From: Oscillospiraceae bacterium
GTDB taxonomy: Bacteria; Bacillota; Clostridia; Oscillospirales; Oscillospiraceae
Length of the DNA: 47,990 nucleotides
Assembly: GCA_015067525.1 (NCBI GenBank)
Contig: SVMH01000011.1
Location: 1-47,990 of the forward strand
Reading direction: 5' to 3'
This document shows positions 39,073-47,990 of this stretch, piece after piece (position 1 is the first letter of the stretch; every line of letters begins with the position of its first letter). The notes beneath the pieces were generated by a model. The model ran no database searches and was not told the DNA's origin. It worked only from the letters and a program-made list of their open reading frames with translations. The translations under genes were made by a program, and so were the position numbers.

Positions 39073-42000
39073 TTACTTTTTCTTCCAGCGAACCAGTGCG
39101 GCGATGCAGCCTGCCAGCGCGCACACCGACAGCCACAAAGCACTGAAGTCGTAGTCCGGCGCCGTGCCGAAAAAGGCCAGCAGGAGGAAGGCGCACAGCA
39201 GGGCGCACACGATGCCCAGGATCAGCAGCAAAACGCGCCAGACCGGGTGCAGGGTTTTTTCCTCCATGGGGCGGAAGCGGCGCAGCATCCGGAGACACAG
39301 CTTGGTGCCCGCCAGACCCGCCGTCAGCAGTACGCCGTCCTGACTGTTCCACGTGCTGAAGAACATGACGCCGCACACCACCGCCACCACGGCGGTGAAA
39401 ACGGTCATGATGGTGTAGGCGATGCGGTTGGAGCTGCGATCCGTGGTCAAACGCTTGATGGCCTCCGTGCAGTCGATGCCGCCGGCCTGGGCCTTGCGGT
39501 AGTGCTCCAGCGCCGCCTTTTCGTCCTTCTTACAGCCGGTGCCGCCCTCCAGATGGATGGCCAGATTCTTGTGACCCAGCGCCATGCCCAGCTCTGCGGC
39601 CTTGCGGTACCACGCCACTGCCTTTTCCACGTTCTTTTCGCAGCCGTAGCCCTTTTCGTACATGAAGCCCAGATTGTTGCAGCCGGTCTCGTCGCCGCCC
39701 TCGGCGCTCTGGAGATACAGCTCGAAGGCCTTGGCGGAGTCCTGCTCCGTGCCCATGCCCTTTTCGTGGCAGTAGCCGGCCTGACACTGGGCGCCGGCGT
39801 GGCCCTGCTGGGCAGCCAGCATGTACCAGTGCAGTGCCTGCTTGAAATCCTTTTCCACGCCGCGTCCGGAGAAGTAGAGGTTGCCCAAATAGTACTGCGC
39901 CTTTTCGTCGCCCTGCCGGGCGGCCAGCGTGTACAGCTCGGCGGCCTTTTCCATGTCCTTGGGGCAAACGGTGCCGCTTTCGTAGCAAAGACCCAGCGCC
40001 CGCTGGCCCTCGGAATAGCCCTGCTCGGCGGAATGGCCGTACAGCAGGAAGGCGTACTTGGGGTCTTCCTTGACGCCGCGTCCGTGCTCATAGCAGATGC
40101 CCAGCAGATACTGGGCCCGGGCGTGGTCCTGCTCGGCCGCCTTTTTGTACCAGTGTACCGCCTGCTCAAAGCTCTGCTCTACACCGCGTCCGGTGCGGTA
40201 CATCCAGCCTAAGTTGCACTGCGCGTCGGCAAGACCCATCTCAGCCGCCTGCTGATAGTACGCCACAGCGCGGCTCAGATCCTCTTCCACGCCGCGTCCC
40301 AGCTCATAGCACAGGCCAAGGCGGTTGATGGAGGCGGCATTGTTCTCCGCGGCGGCCTTTTCAAACCAGCGCACCGCCTCGGCGTCGTTGTTCTCCGTGC
40401 CGTGGGCGAAATAGTAGCAAAGACCCGCCTGATGCATGGCGTCCACGTAGCCGCCCTCCGCCGCGCGCAAAAAGCAGCGCATGGCCTCCGCTTCGTCCAC
40501 TTCCACGCCAAAGCCGTTGTCATAGCACTTGCCCAGAAAATACTGAGCCCGGGGCAGACCCTGCCGGGCCGCCTTTTCAAAGAGGCGGAAGGCCTCGTTG
40601 TCGTCCTTTTCCACACCCTCGCCGATGTGGCGCAGCACGCCCAGCGCGCAGGTGCCGTCGGCATAGTCCCCCTCGTGGGACAGACGGTAGCACTCAGCGG
40701 CCTTTTCCATGTCCTCCGCCGTGCCGCGGCCCGCCTCGTGGCACAGACCCAAAAAGAAGTGGGCACGGGGCCAGTTCTGCGCTGCGGACAGGGAGAAGAG
40801 GCGGAAGGCCTCGTCGTCATTCTGCTCCACGCCGTAGCCGGAGCGGTACAAAACGCCCAGATTGCACTGCGCGCCGGCGTCGCCTGCCTCGGCGGCGCGG
40901 CGGTAGCAATCCACCGCCTTTTCCAGATCCTCCTCCACGCCGCTGCCGGTCTCGTAGCAAAGACCGGTGCGGGTCAGGGCGCCCATGTGGCCGGCCTCGG
41001 CCGCCTTCTGGAAGAGCACAAAGGCCTTTTGCAGGTCTTCTTCGGTGCCGTGGCCGTAGGTGTAGCACATGCCCAGCTGATAAAGGGCGGGGGCGGAGCC
41101 GCCCTCGGCGGACCGGCGGTAGCACTCAAAGGCTTTTTCCGCGCTCTGCTCCACGCCGAAGCCGCCGTCATAGCTCTTGCCAAGGAAGTAGTGGGCACGG
41201 GGCAGCTCCAGCGCGGCGGCGCGGCGGAACAGCTCCACGGCGCGTTTGTCGTCCTCCTCCACGCCCTTGCCCAGATGGTACATCACGCCCAGCGAGCACA
41301 GCCCCTCGGGATAGTTCTGGCGGGCGGCTTCCTCATAGAGCAGTACCGCCTTCTTGTGGTCCTCCTCCACGCCCTGACCGAACTCGTAGCACACGCCCAG
41401 CAGGTGCTGGGCACGGGCCAGCCGCGCCTCGGCGGCCTCGGTGAAATACTGCGCGGCGGTGTCGAAGCTCTGCTCCACACCGGAGCCGAAGTAGTACAGC
41501 GCGCCAAGGTTGCACTTGGCCATGGCGTAGCCCTGCTCCGCCGCCTGGGTGTAAAGCTCGATGGCGGTGTCCATGTCCCGTTCCACTTCCACGCCGTTTT
41601 CGTAGAAGATGCCCAGATCGCACTGGGCGGGGGCGTAGCCCATGTCCGCCGACTCGCGGAACAGGGCGAAGGCCCGCGCCGTGTCGCGGGGCGTGCCGGC
41701 GCCGGAATTGTGGCATACGGCCAGCCAGTAAAGACCCACCGGATCGTCCGGCGCCGTCTGGCTGAACCACTCAAAGGCCTTGTCTGCGTCTTTTTCCGCA
41801 CCGTTCGTGCCGTATAGATGGTTCAACCCCATCTGCACCTGCGCGTGTCCGTCGCCCTGCTCGGCGGCGGCGCGGCAGTCGGACAGCTGCTCGCGCTGGC
41901 GGCGCTGCTTATCCTCCACCAGCCGCAGCATCTCGGGAGCAAAGACCACCACGTCCTGCGCTGCGCTCTCCTGTGGCTGCAGGTTTTTGTTCTCGTCCAT
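39073..42000 (-). CDS. Sel1-repeat protein with C-terminal membrane domain (975 aa)
   Basis: The protein starts MDENKNLQPQESAAQD with an AAGGAGGA site; the open frame runs on 5' only as the antisense of the NTPase gene. Residues about 43-833 are 22 tandem Sel1-like units, twenty of exactly 36 residues, with the pattern AxxGxxxAxxxLGxxYxxG. Residues 859-970 hold about four membrane spans, then a basic end RWKKK. Sel1 repeats form alpha-solenoids that bind proteins or peptides. No catalytic domain is seen. The gene is divergent from a STAND-type NTPase with TPR repeats, the only other giant repeat protein here. A membrane-held scaffold or sensor is the likely role (inference). Confidence 0.9.
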   Translation of the reverse strand: MDENKNLQPQESAAQDVVVFAPEMLRLVEDKQRRQREQLSDCRAAAEQGDGHAQVQMGLNHLYGTNGAEKDADKAFEWFSQTAPDDPVGLYWLAVCHNSGAGTPRDTARAFALFRESADMGYAPAQCDLGIFYENGVEVERDMDTAIELYTQAAEQGYAMAKCNLGALYYFGSGVEQSFDTAAQYFTEAAEARLARAQHLLGVCYEFGQGVEEDHKKAVLLYEEAARQNYPEGLCSLGVMYHLGKGVEEDDKRAVELFRRAAALELPRAHYFLGKSYDGGFGVEQSAEKAFECYRRSAEGGSAPALYQLGMCYTYGHGTEEDLQKAFVLFQKAAEAGHMGALTRTGLCYETGSGVEEDLEKAVDCYRRAAEAGDAGAQCNLGVLYRSGYGVEQNDDEAFRLFSLSAAQNWPRAHFFLGLCHEAGRGTAEDMEKAAECYRLSHEGDYADGTCALGVLRHIGEGVEKDDNEAFRLFEKAARQGLPRAQYFLGKCYDNGFGVEVDEAEAMRCFLRAAEGGYVDAMHQAGLCYYFAHGTENNDAEAVRWFEKAAAENNAASINRLGLCYELGRGVEEDLSRAVAYYQQAAEMGLADAQCNLGWMYRTGRGVEQSFEQAVHWYKKAAEQDHARAQYLLGICYEHGRGVKEDPKYAFLLYGHSAEQGYSEGQRALGLCYESGTVCPKDMEKAAELYTLAARQGDEKAQYYLGNLYFSGRGVEKDFKQALHWYMLAAQQGHAGAQCQAGYCHEKGMGTEQDSAKAFELYLQSAEGGDETGCNNLGFMYEKGYGCEKNVEKAVAWYRKAAELGMALGHKNLAIHLEGGTGCKKDEKAALEHYRKAQAGGIDCTEAIKRLTTDRSSNRIAYTIMTVFTAVVAVVCGVMFFSTWNSQDGVLLTAGLAGTKLCLRMLRRFRPMEEKTLHPVWRVLLLILGIVCALLCAFLLLAFFGTAPDYDFSALWLSVCALAGCIAALVRWKKK
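39502..41874 (-). repeat. Array of 22 Sel1 units (about 108 nt each)
   Basis: Units 4, 10 and 16 share AQCNLG...GVEQ; 5, 11 and 17 share RA(Q/H)xxLGxC(Y/H)E; 7 and 13 share LPRAxYFLGKxYDxGFGVE; 8 and 14 share GxGTE-type ends; 9 and 15 share GLCYExGxGVEEDL. The array therefore has a super-period of six units (216 residues, 648 nt), repeated about three times. Confidence 0.8.
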
Positions 42001-42043
42001 AACCGATCCTCCTTGAAAAAGGGGTTTTCCTGTCTTTGCCGCC

Positions 42044-42072
42044 ATGATACCACATTTTTCGCCGCGGGGCAA
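42044..42072 (-). promoter_or_regulatory. Sigma-A promoter of the Sel1-repeat gene
   Basis: On the minus strand TTGCCC (42072-42067), 17 nt, TATCAT (42049-42044). Confidence 0.68.
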
Positions 42073-42116
42073 TACAGGGGGGATATAGGGGGAGGGGGAA
42101 ATTCTGTGTCTCTCCC

Positions 42117-42145
42117 TTGTACTTTGACGGCGCAAATGGTAAAAT
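42117..42145 (+). promoter_or_regulatory. Sigma-A promoter of the STAND NTPase gene
   Basis: TTGTAC (42117-42122), 17 nt, TAAAAT (42140-42145). The preceding CTCCC and following TTT resemble the ychF promoter at 46446. Confidence 0.7.
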
Positions 42146-42243
42146 AAAGGAAAATCATGCCGAAAGACCGCGCCGGTGTGCGCGTTTTGCCCCGAAAAAA
42201 GAAACGCCGCATCCCGCGGGATGCAGACAGGAGAGGGAAGCGT

Positions 42244-45105
42244 ATGAAGATCCGCACCAAAAAGACACAGCTGAAAGCCAGCCGCATTTTTACCGACCGG
42301 GAAGAGCCCCGTGCCGCCTTCTGGCAGCAGTATCAGCGATTGCAGCAGGAGCTGGAGCAGGAGGAGGCCAATGTCCACGTACTGACCTACTACGGCATCG
42401 GCGGCATCGGCAAGAGCAGCCTTTTGAAGAAGATCATGGAGGAGATGGAGGAGCGGCTGGATGATCCGGCCTGCGTCTACTTCGACTTCAACCTGCAGCA
42501 GGAGTGCCGCGCCGTGCTGGAGGCGCTGAAGAATAAGCTCTCCGCCGAGTGCCAGTTTGAGTTCCCGCTCTATGAGCTGGGCGCCTATATCTACGCCAAG
42601 AAGATCGGCGAAAATCCCGACGCGCCCGAGGCCAAGCCGCTGCTGAAAAAGAGCCCCGCGCTGGAGCTTTTGCTGGGCATTGCCGGCGAGATCCCCGTGG
42701 TGGGCTCGGCCACCAAGATCCTGGATCTGGCGGAAAAGGGCGTGGCCGCCTTCCGCGGCTACCTGCAGGATCACCGCAAGGAGCTGCGCCAGATCGAATA
42801 TATGGAGGCAGAGGAACTGTATGCTTACCTGCCCACCCTCTTTGCCGAGGATATGACCCATGCGCTGGAAAAGAAGTCGGCGCCGCTGGTGATCTTGCTG
42901 GATACCTATGAGCGGCTGGTCAACGAGATGAGCGCCACCGGCGAGCCGCTGAGCAAGGACCTGTGGCTGCGCGGCGAGGACGGTCTGGTGCAGAACATCC
43001 CCGGCGTGCTGTGGGTCATCGCCGGCCGCGAAAAGCTGAAGTGGGTGCGCTTTGACACCGAGTGGGACGAGGCGCTGGAGCAGCATCTGCTGGGCAGCCT
43101 CTCTTCTCAGGACAGCGACCAGTTCCTGCTGGCCGCCGGTGTGGCGGACGCCGCGCTGCGCGAGGGTATCTACGGTCTGACTGCCGGTACGCCGGTGTAT
43201 CTGGACCTGTGCGTGGACCAGTACCGCCGTCTGGTGGAGCGGGACGTGGAGCCCAAGCTGGAGATGTTCGGCCGCGACACCTTTGAACTGATCGAGCGCT
43301 TTGCCCGCTATATGGACGACGCCCAGAAAGACATCGTCTATGTGCTCTCCTGCATGGGCCACTGGAACGACAGTGAGATCGCCGCCATCGCCCAGCCGGT
43401 GGTGCCGGGATTCAGCATCACCACGTATGAAAAGGTCAAGGGCCTTTCCTTTATCACCCAGTCCGACGACGGCGACTACAACATCCACCAGACGGTGGGT
43501 GAGGTGCTGCTGGAGTCCTGTCCGGCCCTGCTGCGCACCCGGACGGCGCAGGTGGCGCTGGAATACTTCTCCGGCGTGCTGCAGGAGGCGGGACTCATGG
43601 AGCCGCGCTACGCCGAGGCGCTGCGCTACTGCGTGCGGTTTTGCATCATGCTCCATGACGGGGATGACGACGCGCTGTGGGATGCCTGTGTGCAGTACAT
43701 CTGCGAGCCGCTGCGCCGTGTCTCCCTGAGCGGCGGCTTTGCGCAGGCGGAAAACGCCCTTGAGCCGCTGATCCGCCGCGCTGAGGAGCGGCCCGGCACC
43801 CGCTTTTACGGGAATATTTATGCCGAGTACTCCCGCGCTCTGCGGGCCAAGGGTGACTTTTTTGCTGCCCTTGCGGCCAGCGAAAAGGCGTGGAACTGCC
43901 TGTGCGCCTGTCTGGGCAAGGAGCACGAGGACACACTGCGGTGCGGATTTGTCCACACCTGCTCTTTGTGGGAGCTGGGCAGACACGATGAGATGATGGA
44001 ACTCGATACGTTTATTTACGAAACGAGTCTCAGACTGCTGGGAGAGGATCACCCGGATACCCTGACGGCGATGCGCGCTTTGGCATTGGATTACTCCAAT
44101 GTGGACAGGGACGATGAAGCACTGGAACTGAATACCCGGGCCATAGAAAAGATGCTGCGTGTCCACGGAACGGCCCATCGCGAGACGCTCATTGCCATGG
44201 CCAATCAGGTCAACTTCCTCAAGTATGTGGGCCGCACGGAAGAATCGCTGGAGATGGCCGACAAGGTGCTGGCTCTGCGCCGGGAGATCTACGGTGACAG
44301 TCATCCCGATACCCTCACCAGCATGGCCAACAAGGCCGGCACGCTGCGCTCCCTGAACCGCTATGAGGAGGCACTGGCTCTGCGCCGAACGATTTGGGAG
44401 AAGCGCGTAGAGGTGCTGGGTGAGCGGCATCCGCGTACGTTGGATTCGCTCTCTGCCATGGCGAACCTGCTTTATGACATGGACCGCTGCGACGAGACGC
44501 TGTCCATGTACCGTGAGGTCTACGCGGGCCGCTGCGAGGCATTGGGCGAAAAGCACGAGAAGACGCTGAATACGGCCAACGACATTGCCTATTGCCTGCG
44601 GGATCTGGGCCATCGGGAGGAAGCGGCGGAATATTTCCGCATTACGGTGGAAGGCCGCCGGGAGGTCTTAGGCCCCAGGCACAGTAAGACTTTGTGGAGC
44701 ATGAATGCCTGGGCCGGTGTTCTGTACGGTTTGGACCGTTACGACGAGGCGCTGCCCCTGTACGAGGAGGCCTATGCCGGTTTTTGCGAGACGAAAGGCC
44801 GTCTGGACGATAAAACGATCCGGGCAACCGAAGATCTGGCAGATTGCCTCCGGATGCTGAAGCGCAGGGAAGAGGCCCTGCCTCTGTACCGGGAGGCGTA
44901 CGAAGCCTGTCTGGAAGCAAAGGGTGAACACCATAAGACCACAGCCCGCATTGTCAACAGCCTGGCCTACTGCTGCAAGGCGCTGGGCCGTAAGGAGGAG
45001 ACGGAACAGTATTTCCGCGCCACGGCGGAAAGCTTCCGCGTGGTCTACGGCGAAAAGTCGCCCACTGCCCTGTGCGTTGAACGACTGGGCAGACGCTCTC
45101 TATGA
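42244..45105 (+). CDS. STAND-type NTPase with TPR repeats, N-terminal part of a frameshifted gene
   Basis: This frame codes for 953 residues. After a short basic start comes IFTDREEPRAAF, a lead-in typical of STAND NTPases. Walker A is GIGGIGKSS (51-59), a Walker B-like segment LVILLDTYE has D220, and AGRE at 260-263 resembles the sensor region. A helical arm and winged-helix-like part run to about 510. From there on are 42-residue TPR units (kinesin-light-chain type, LGxxHxxTL...YEEALPLY). No N-terminal effector domain is present. The frame ends at 45105 after an ERLGRRSL tail that does not fit the repeat. A 2-nt deletion at 45075-45081 explains this. ATG 42244 has GGAGAGGG upstream. Confidence 0.85.
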   Translation: MKIRTKKTQLKASRIFTDREEPRAAFWQQYQRLQQELEQEEANVHVLTYYGIGGIGKSSLLKKIMEEMEERLDDPACVYFDFNLQQECRAVLEALKNKLSAECQFEFPLYELGAYIYAKKIGENPDAPEAKPLLKKSPALELLLGIAGEIPVVGSATKILDLAEKGVAAFRGYLQDHRKELRQIEYMEAEELYAYLPTLFAEDMTHALEKKSAPLVILLDTYERLVNEMSATGEPLSKDLWLRGEDGLVQNIPGVLWVIAGREKLKWVRFDTEWDEALEQHLLGSLSSQDSDQFLLAAGVADAALREGIYGLTAGTPVYLDLCVDQYRRLVERDVEPKLEMFGRDTFELIERFARYMDDAQKDIVYVLSCMGHWNDSEIAAIAQPVVPGFSITTYEKVKGLSFITQSDDGDYNIHQTVGEVLLESCPALLRTRTAQVALEYFSGVLQEAGLMEPRYAEALRYCVRFCIMLHDGDDDALWDACVQYICEPLRRVSLSGGFAQAENALEPLIRRAEERPGTRFYGNIYAEYSRALRAKGDFFAALAASEKAWNCLCACLGKEHEDTLRCGFVHTCSLWELGRHDEMMELDTFIYETSLRLLGEDHPDTLTAMRALALDYSNVDRDDEALELNTRAIEKMLRVHGTAHRETLIAMANQVNFLKYVGRTEESLEMADKVLALRREIYGDSHPDTLTSMANKAGTLRSLNRYEEALALRRTIWEKRVEVLGERHPRTLDSLSAMANLLYDMDRCDETLSMYREVYAGRCEALGEKHEKTLNTANDIAYCLRDLGHREEAAEYFRITVEGRREVLGPRHSKTLWSMNAWAGVLYGLDRYDEALPLYEEAYAGFCETKGRLDDKTIRATEDLADCLRMLKRREEALPLYREAYEACLEAKGEHHKTTARIVNSLAYCCKALGRKEETEQYFRATAESFRVVYGEKSPTALCVERLGRRSL

Positions 45106-46366
45106 ACTGGACCGCTACGAAGAGGCACTGCCGCTGTACCGCGAGGCCTATGAGGGCCGCCGCGAGGTGCTGGGCGAAAAGGATGAGAAGACGCTCATCA
45201 GCGCCAACGACCTTGCCTATTGCCTCAGAAATATGGACCGCCGGGAAGAGGCGCTGGAATATTACCGCATCACGGTGGAAGGCCGCCGCGAGACGCTGGG
45301 CGCAACCCACTCTTCTACACTGTGGAGCCTGAAAGCATGGGCCGGGGTGCTGCAGAAGCTGGATCGCCGGGAAGAGGCGCTGCCCCTGCTCCGTGAGCTC
45401 TATGAGGGATATCGGGATACGCTGGGCGAGCATCACGAGAATACGGCCGATGCTGTCAACGATCTGGCCTACTGCTGCAAGGCGCTGGGCCGTAAGGAGG
45501 AGACGGAGCGGTATTTCCGCATCACGGCGGAAAGCTTCCGCGCCGTCTACGGTGAAAAGGCGCCTACCGCCCTGTGGGCGAAGAGCGACTGGGCCGACGC
45601 CCTCTATGCGCTGGATCGCTACGAAGAGGCCCTGCCTTTGTACCATGAGGTCTATGAGGGCCGCCGCGAAGTGCTGGGCGAAAAGCATGAAAAGACGCTC
45701 ATCAGCGCCAATGATCTGGCCTACTGCTATAAGGCGCTGCGCCGGTACGAGGAGTCTCTGCCCTGGTTCACGGTTGTGGTGGAGGGCCGCCGCGAGATCC
45801 TGGGCGCCAAGCACCCCTCCACGCTGTGGAGCATCAACGGCAACGGTGATGCGCTGTACCGTCTGCAGCGGTATGAAGAGGCGCTGCCGCTGTACCGCGA
45901 GGCCTTTGAAGGCCGGCTGGCGCGCAACGGATGGGACAATGCCCAGACCGTCACCTCGGCCACCAATGTGGCCCTCACGCTGAAGAAGCTGGGTGAGTAT
46001 GCCGAGGCGCTGCCGCTGTACCGTCAGCTTTTCGATACCTGCAGCAGCTTTTACGGACGGACGAACTACCGCACCACCGATGCGCTGGATGATCTGGCCT
46101 TTGTGCTGGCGCGGGTCGGACAGAAGGAAGAAGCGCTGGAGAAATACCGGCTTCTGGCGGAGCTGTACGGGGAAGACCCGCAGCAGCGCGGAAACCAGCT
46201 GTACGCACGCAGAAACGCGGCCATCTCGCTGTGGAATCTGGGATGCAAGGACGAGGCGCGGGAGGATTGCCGCCAACTGCTGGCGGAGCATACCGCCCTG
46301 TACGGCGCCGATCACGAGAAAACCATGTCAATGGCCGATCTGCTCCGGCGGATGGGCGGAGCGTAA
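45077..46366 (+). pseudogene. C-terminal TPR part of the same NTPase, out of frame
   Basis: In the next frame the TPR pattern resumes without loss (NDWADALYELDRYEEALPLY) and continues through about nine more 42-residue units to LLRRMGGA. It has no start codon or ribosome binding site of its own. Adding 2 nt to 42244-46366 gives 4125 nt, an intact 1374-residue protein. The fragment could reflect a real mutation, phase variation or a sequencing/assembly error. Confidence 0.82.
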
Positions 46367-46384
46367 GGACATTCTGCCGCAATC

Positions 46385-46414
46385 AAAAAGAGGACGGTTC
46401 GCCGTCCTCTTTTT
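46385..46414 (+). terminator. Terminator after the NTPase gene
   Basis: A 13-bp perfect stem with TTCG loop (46385-46397 with 46402-46414) and T-run. Confidence 0.92.
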
Positions 46415-46445
46415 GGCGGCGGGACGGAAAAATCACCGCCCTCCC

Positions 46446-46474
46446 TTGCACTTTTGCGCGGGAAATGATACAAT
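46446..46474 (+). promoter_or_regulatory. Sigma-A promoter of ychF
   Basis: TTGCAC (46446-46451), 17 nt, TACAAT (46469-46474). Confidence 0.78.
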
Positions 46475-46508
46475 CATTTGTCAGAATAATAAGAGGAGGA
46501 CATCCTTT

Positions 46509-47582
<1,074 letters not shown>

Positions 47583-47599
47583 AATTTCACAACAAACAG

Positions 47600-47630
47600 G
47601 AACAACCGGGTAATGCCGGTTGTTCTTTTT
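47600..47630 (+). terminator. Terminator after ychF
   Basis: A 10-bp perfect stem (47600-47609 with 47616-47625) followed by T5. Confidence 0.9.
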
Positions 47631-47718
47631 CGCTAAAATTTGCAGGAAAGGGCAATTTTCGTCGTCAAAAGGCACAAAAATGTGGATGAAATTTTGACGA
47701 AAAAAACAGAAAACGTGC

Positions 47719-47747
47719 TTGAATACCATGCGAAAGCGTGGTATATT
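47719..47747 (+). promoter_or_regulatory. Promoter with internal palindrome before the permease
   Basis: TTGAAT (47719-47724), 17 nt, TATATT (47742-47747). The spacer is filled by TACCATGC-GAAA-GCGTGGTA (47724-47743), a palindrome with one G/T-type mismatch, so a repressor site is likely. Confidence 0.65.
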
Positions 47748-47812
47748 AACAACAATCAAACCGGCTGCAGCGTAGCGGCGTGGTTTTATCCCAAAGAGAG
47801 AGGATTTGACTT

Positions 47813-47990
47813 ATGGAAAAACGCTATAACCTTCTGACGGCCATCGCAATGGTGGTTGGCACTGTCATCGGCTCCGGCGTGTTCTTCAAGGCCGAAGTGG
47901 TGCTGAAGAATACCGGCGGCAATCTGATGATCGGTGTTCTGTCCTGGCTCATCATGGGTATCGTGATGATCATCTGCACCTATACCTTCG
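47813..47990 (+). CDS. APC-family amino acid permease, 5' part (3' end outside window)
   Basis: The 59 visible codons begin MEKRYNLLTAIAMVVGTVIGSGVFF, the first membrane helix of APC-superfamily permeases with the GxxIGSGVF substrate motif. A second span, MIGVLSWLIMGIVMIICTYTF, follows. Amino acid import or exchange is expected. AGAGAGGATT stands before ATG 47813. The remainder lies beyond the window. Confidence 0.88.
   Translation, partial: MEKRYNLLTAIAMVVGTVIGSGVFFKAEVVLKNTGGNLMIGVLSWLIMGIVMIICTYTF

Noticed and set aside
42001-44613. Very long minus-strand open frame continuing 5' of the Sel1-repeat gene
   Set aside because: It is the antisense of the NTPase gene; the Sel1 gene has a good ribosome binding site and promoter at 42000, and the extension shows low-complexity shadow sequence.
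44924-45077. A separate start for the second TPR frame at 44924
   Set aside because: The first 50 residues are an out-of-frame translation of the NTPase repeats, and there is no ribosome binding site. The fragment is better explained by the 2-nt deletion.
45061-45110. Programmed +1 frameshift in the NTPase gene
   Set aside because: No slow codon or stop at the shift site and no stimulatory element; the repeat comparison shows two missing bases instead.

Overview
The window is a contiguous chromosomal stretch from a Gram-positive, anaerobic, fairly GC-rich member of the Clostridia, most like the Oscillospiraceae/Ruminococcaceae. This is an inference from gene content: a Cys T-box in front of cysS, a two-gene SUF system (sufC plus one SufB/D-type scaffold), feoA-feoB with a small Cys-rich partner, Asp23/FakA, a flavodiiron protein, a Na+-pump decarboxylase beta subunit, sigma-A promoters and GC-rich hairpin-plus-T-run terminators. 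Almost all of it is coding. No tRNA, rRNA, CRISPR array, prophage or insertion sequence was seen.

Layout. 1-3.1 kb: 3' end of recA, recX, rimO, pgsA. 3.2-5.5 kb: a lipoprotein/membrane-XRE pair, three tiny minus-strand genes and a divergent XRE gene sharing a two-palindrome control region. 5.5-9.4 kb: T-box, cysS, an XRE-cupin regulator, a GNAT acetyltransferase with a possible leader peptide, and a family-4 uracil-DNA glycosylase. 9.5-12.3 kb: a single-chain MmeI-like restriction-modification enzyme whose specificity half is AT-rich. 12.4-19 kb: a CmpB-type membrane protein, an alpha/beta hydrolase, glpK, a zinc-ribbon protein, a HAD phosphatase, a ZIP transporter and an AI-2E-type permease. 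19.2-22.3 kb: sufC-sufB/D, a ferritin-like protein and an HD protein. 22.3-25.3 kb: feoA-feoB-Cys-rich peptide behind an array of palindromes. 25.4-27.7 kb: an SPFH / small membrane protein / YbjQ / ribbon-helix-helix operon and a secreted protein. 27.8-36.2 kb: LysR with an ornithine-cyclodeaminase-like enzyme, Asp23-FakA, a FAD oxidoreductase with a 2-hydroxyacid dehydrogenase, and HtrA. 36.3-38.8 kb: a flavodiiron protein, then OadB with a 44-residue OadG-like peptide. 39-46.4 kb: a divergent pair of giant repeat proteins. 46.5 kb to the end: ychF and the start of an APC permease.

Most interesting points. (1) The oadB leader (38892-38974, minus) has the sequence landmarks of a yybP-ykoY-type metal riboswitch. 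Its P1 strand overlaps a perfect intrinsic terminator, and it sits directly behind a promoter, yet it controls a sodium-pump subunit. (2) A 975-residue protein of 22 Sel1 repeats with a six-repeat super-period is transcribed divergently from a STAND-type NTPase carrying about 18 TPR units. The NTPase is broken by a 2-nt deletion that can be read off its own internal repeat (502 nt instead of 504). The pair looks like a sensor/scaffold system without a recognised effector. (3) The feo control region holds four palindromes. (4) The MmeI-like enzyme is a compositional mosaic. (5) Two intergenic two-hairpin elements differ by compensatory base changes.

All family names come from reading motifs by eye; no database search was run.
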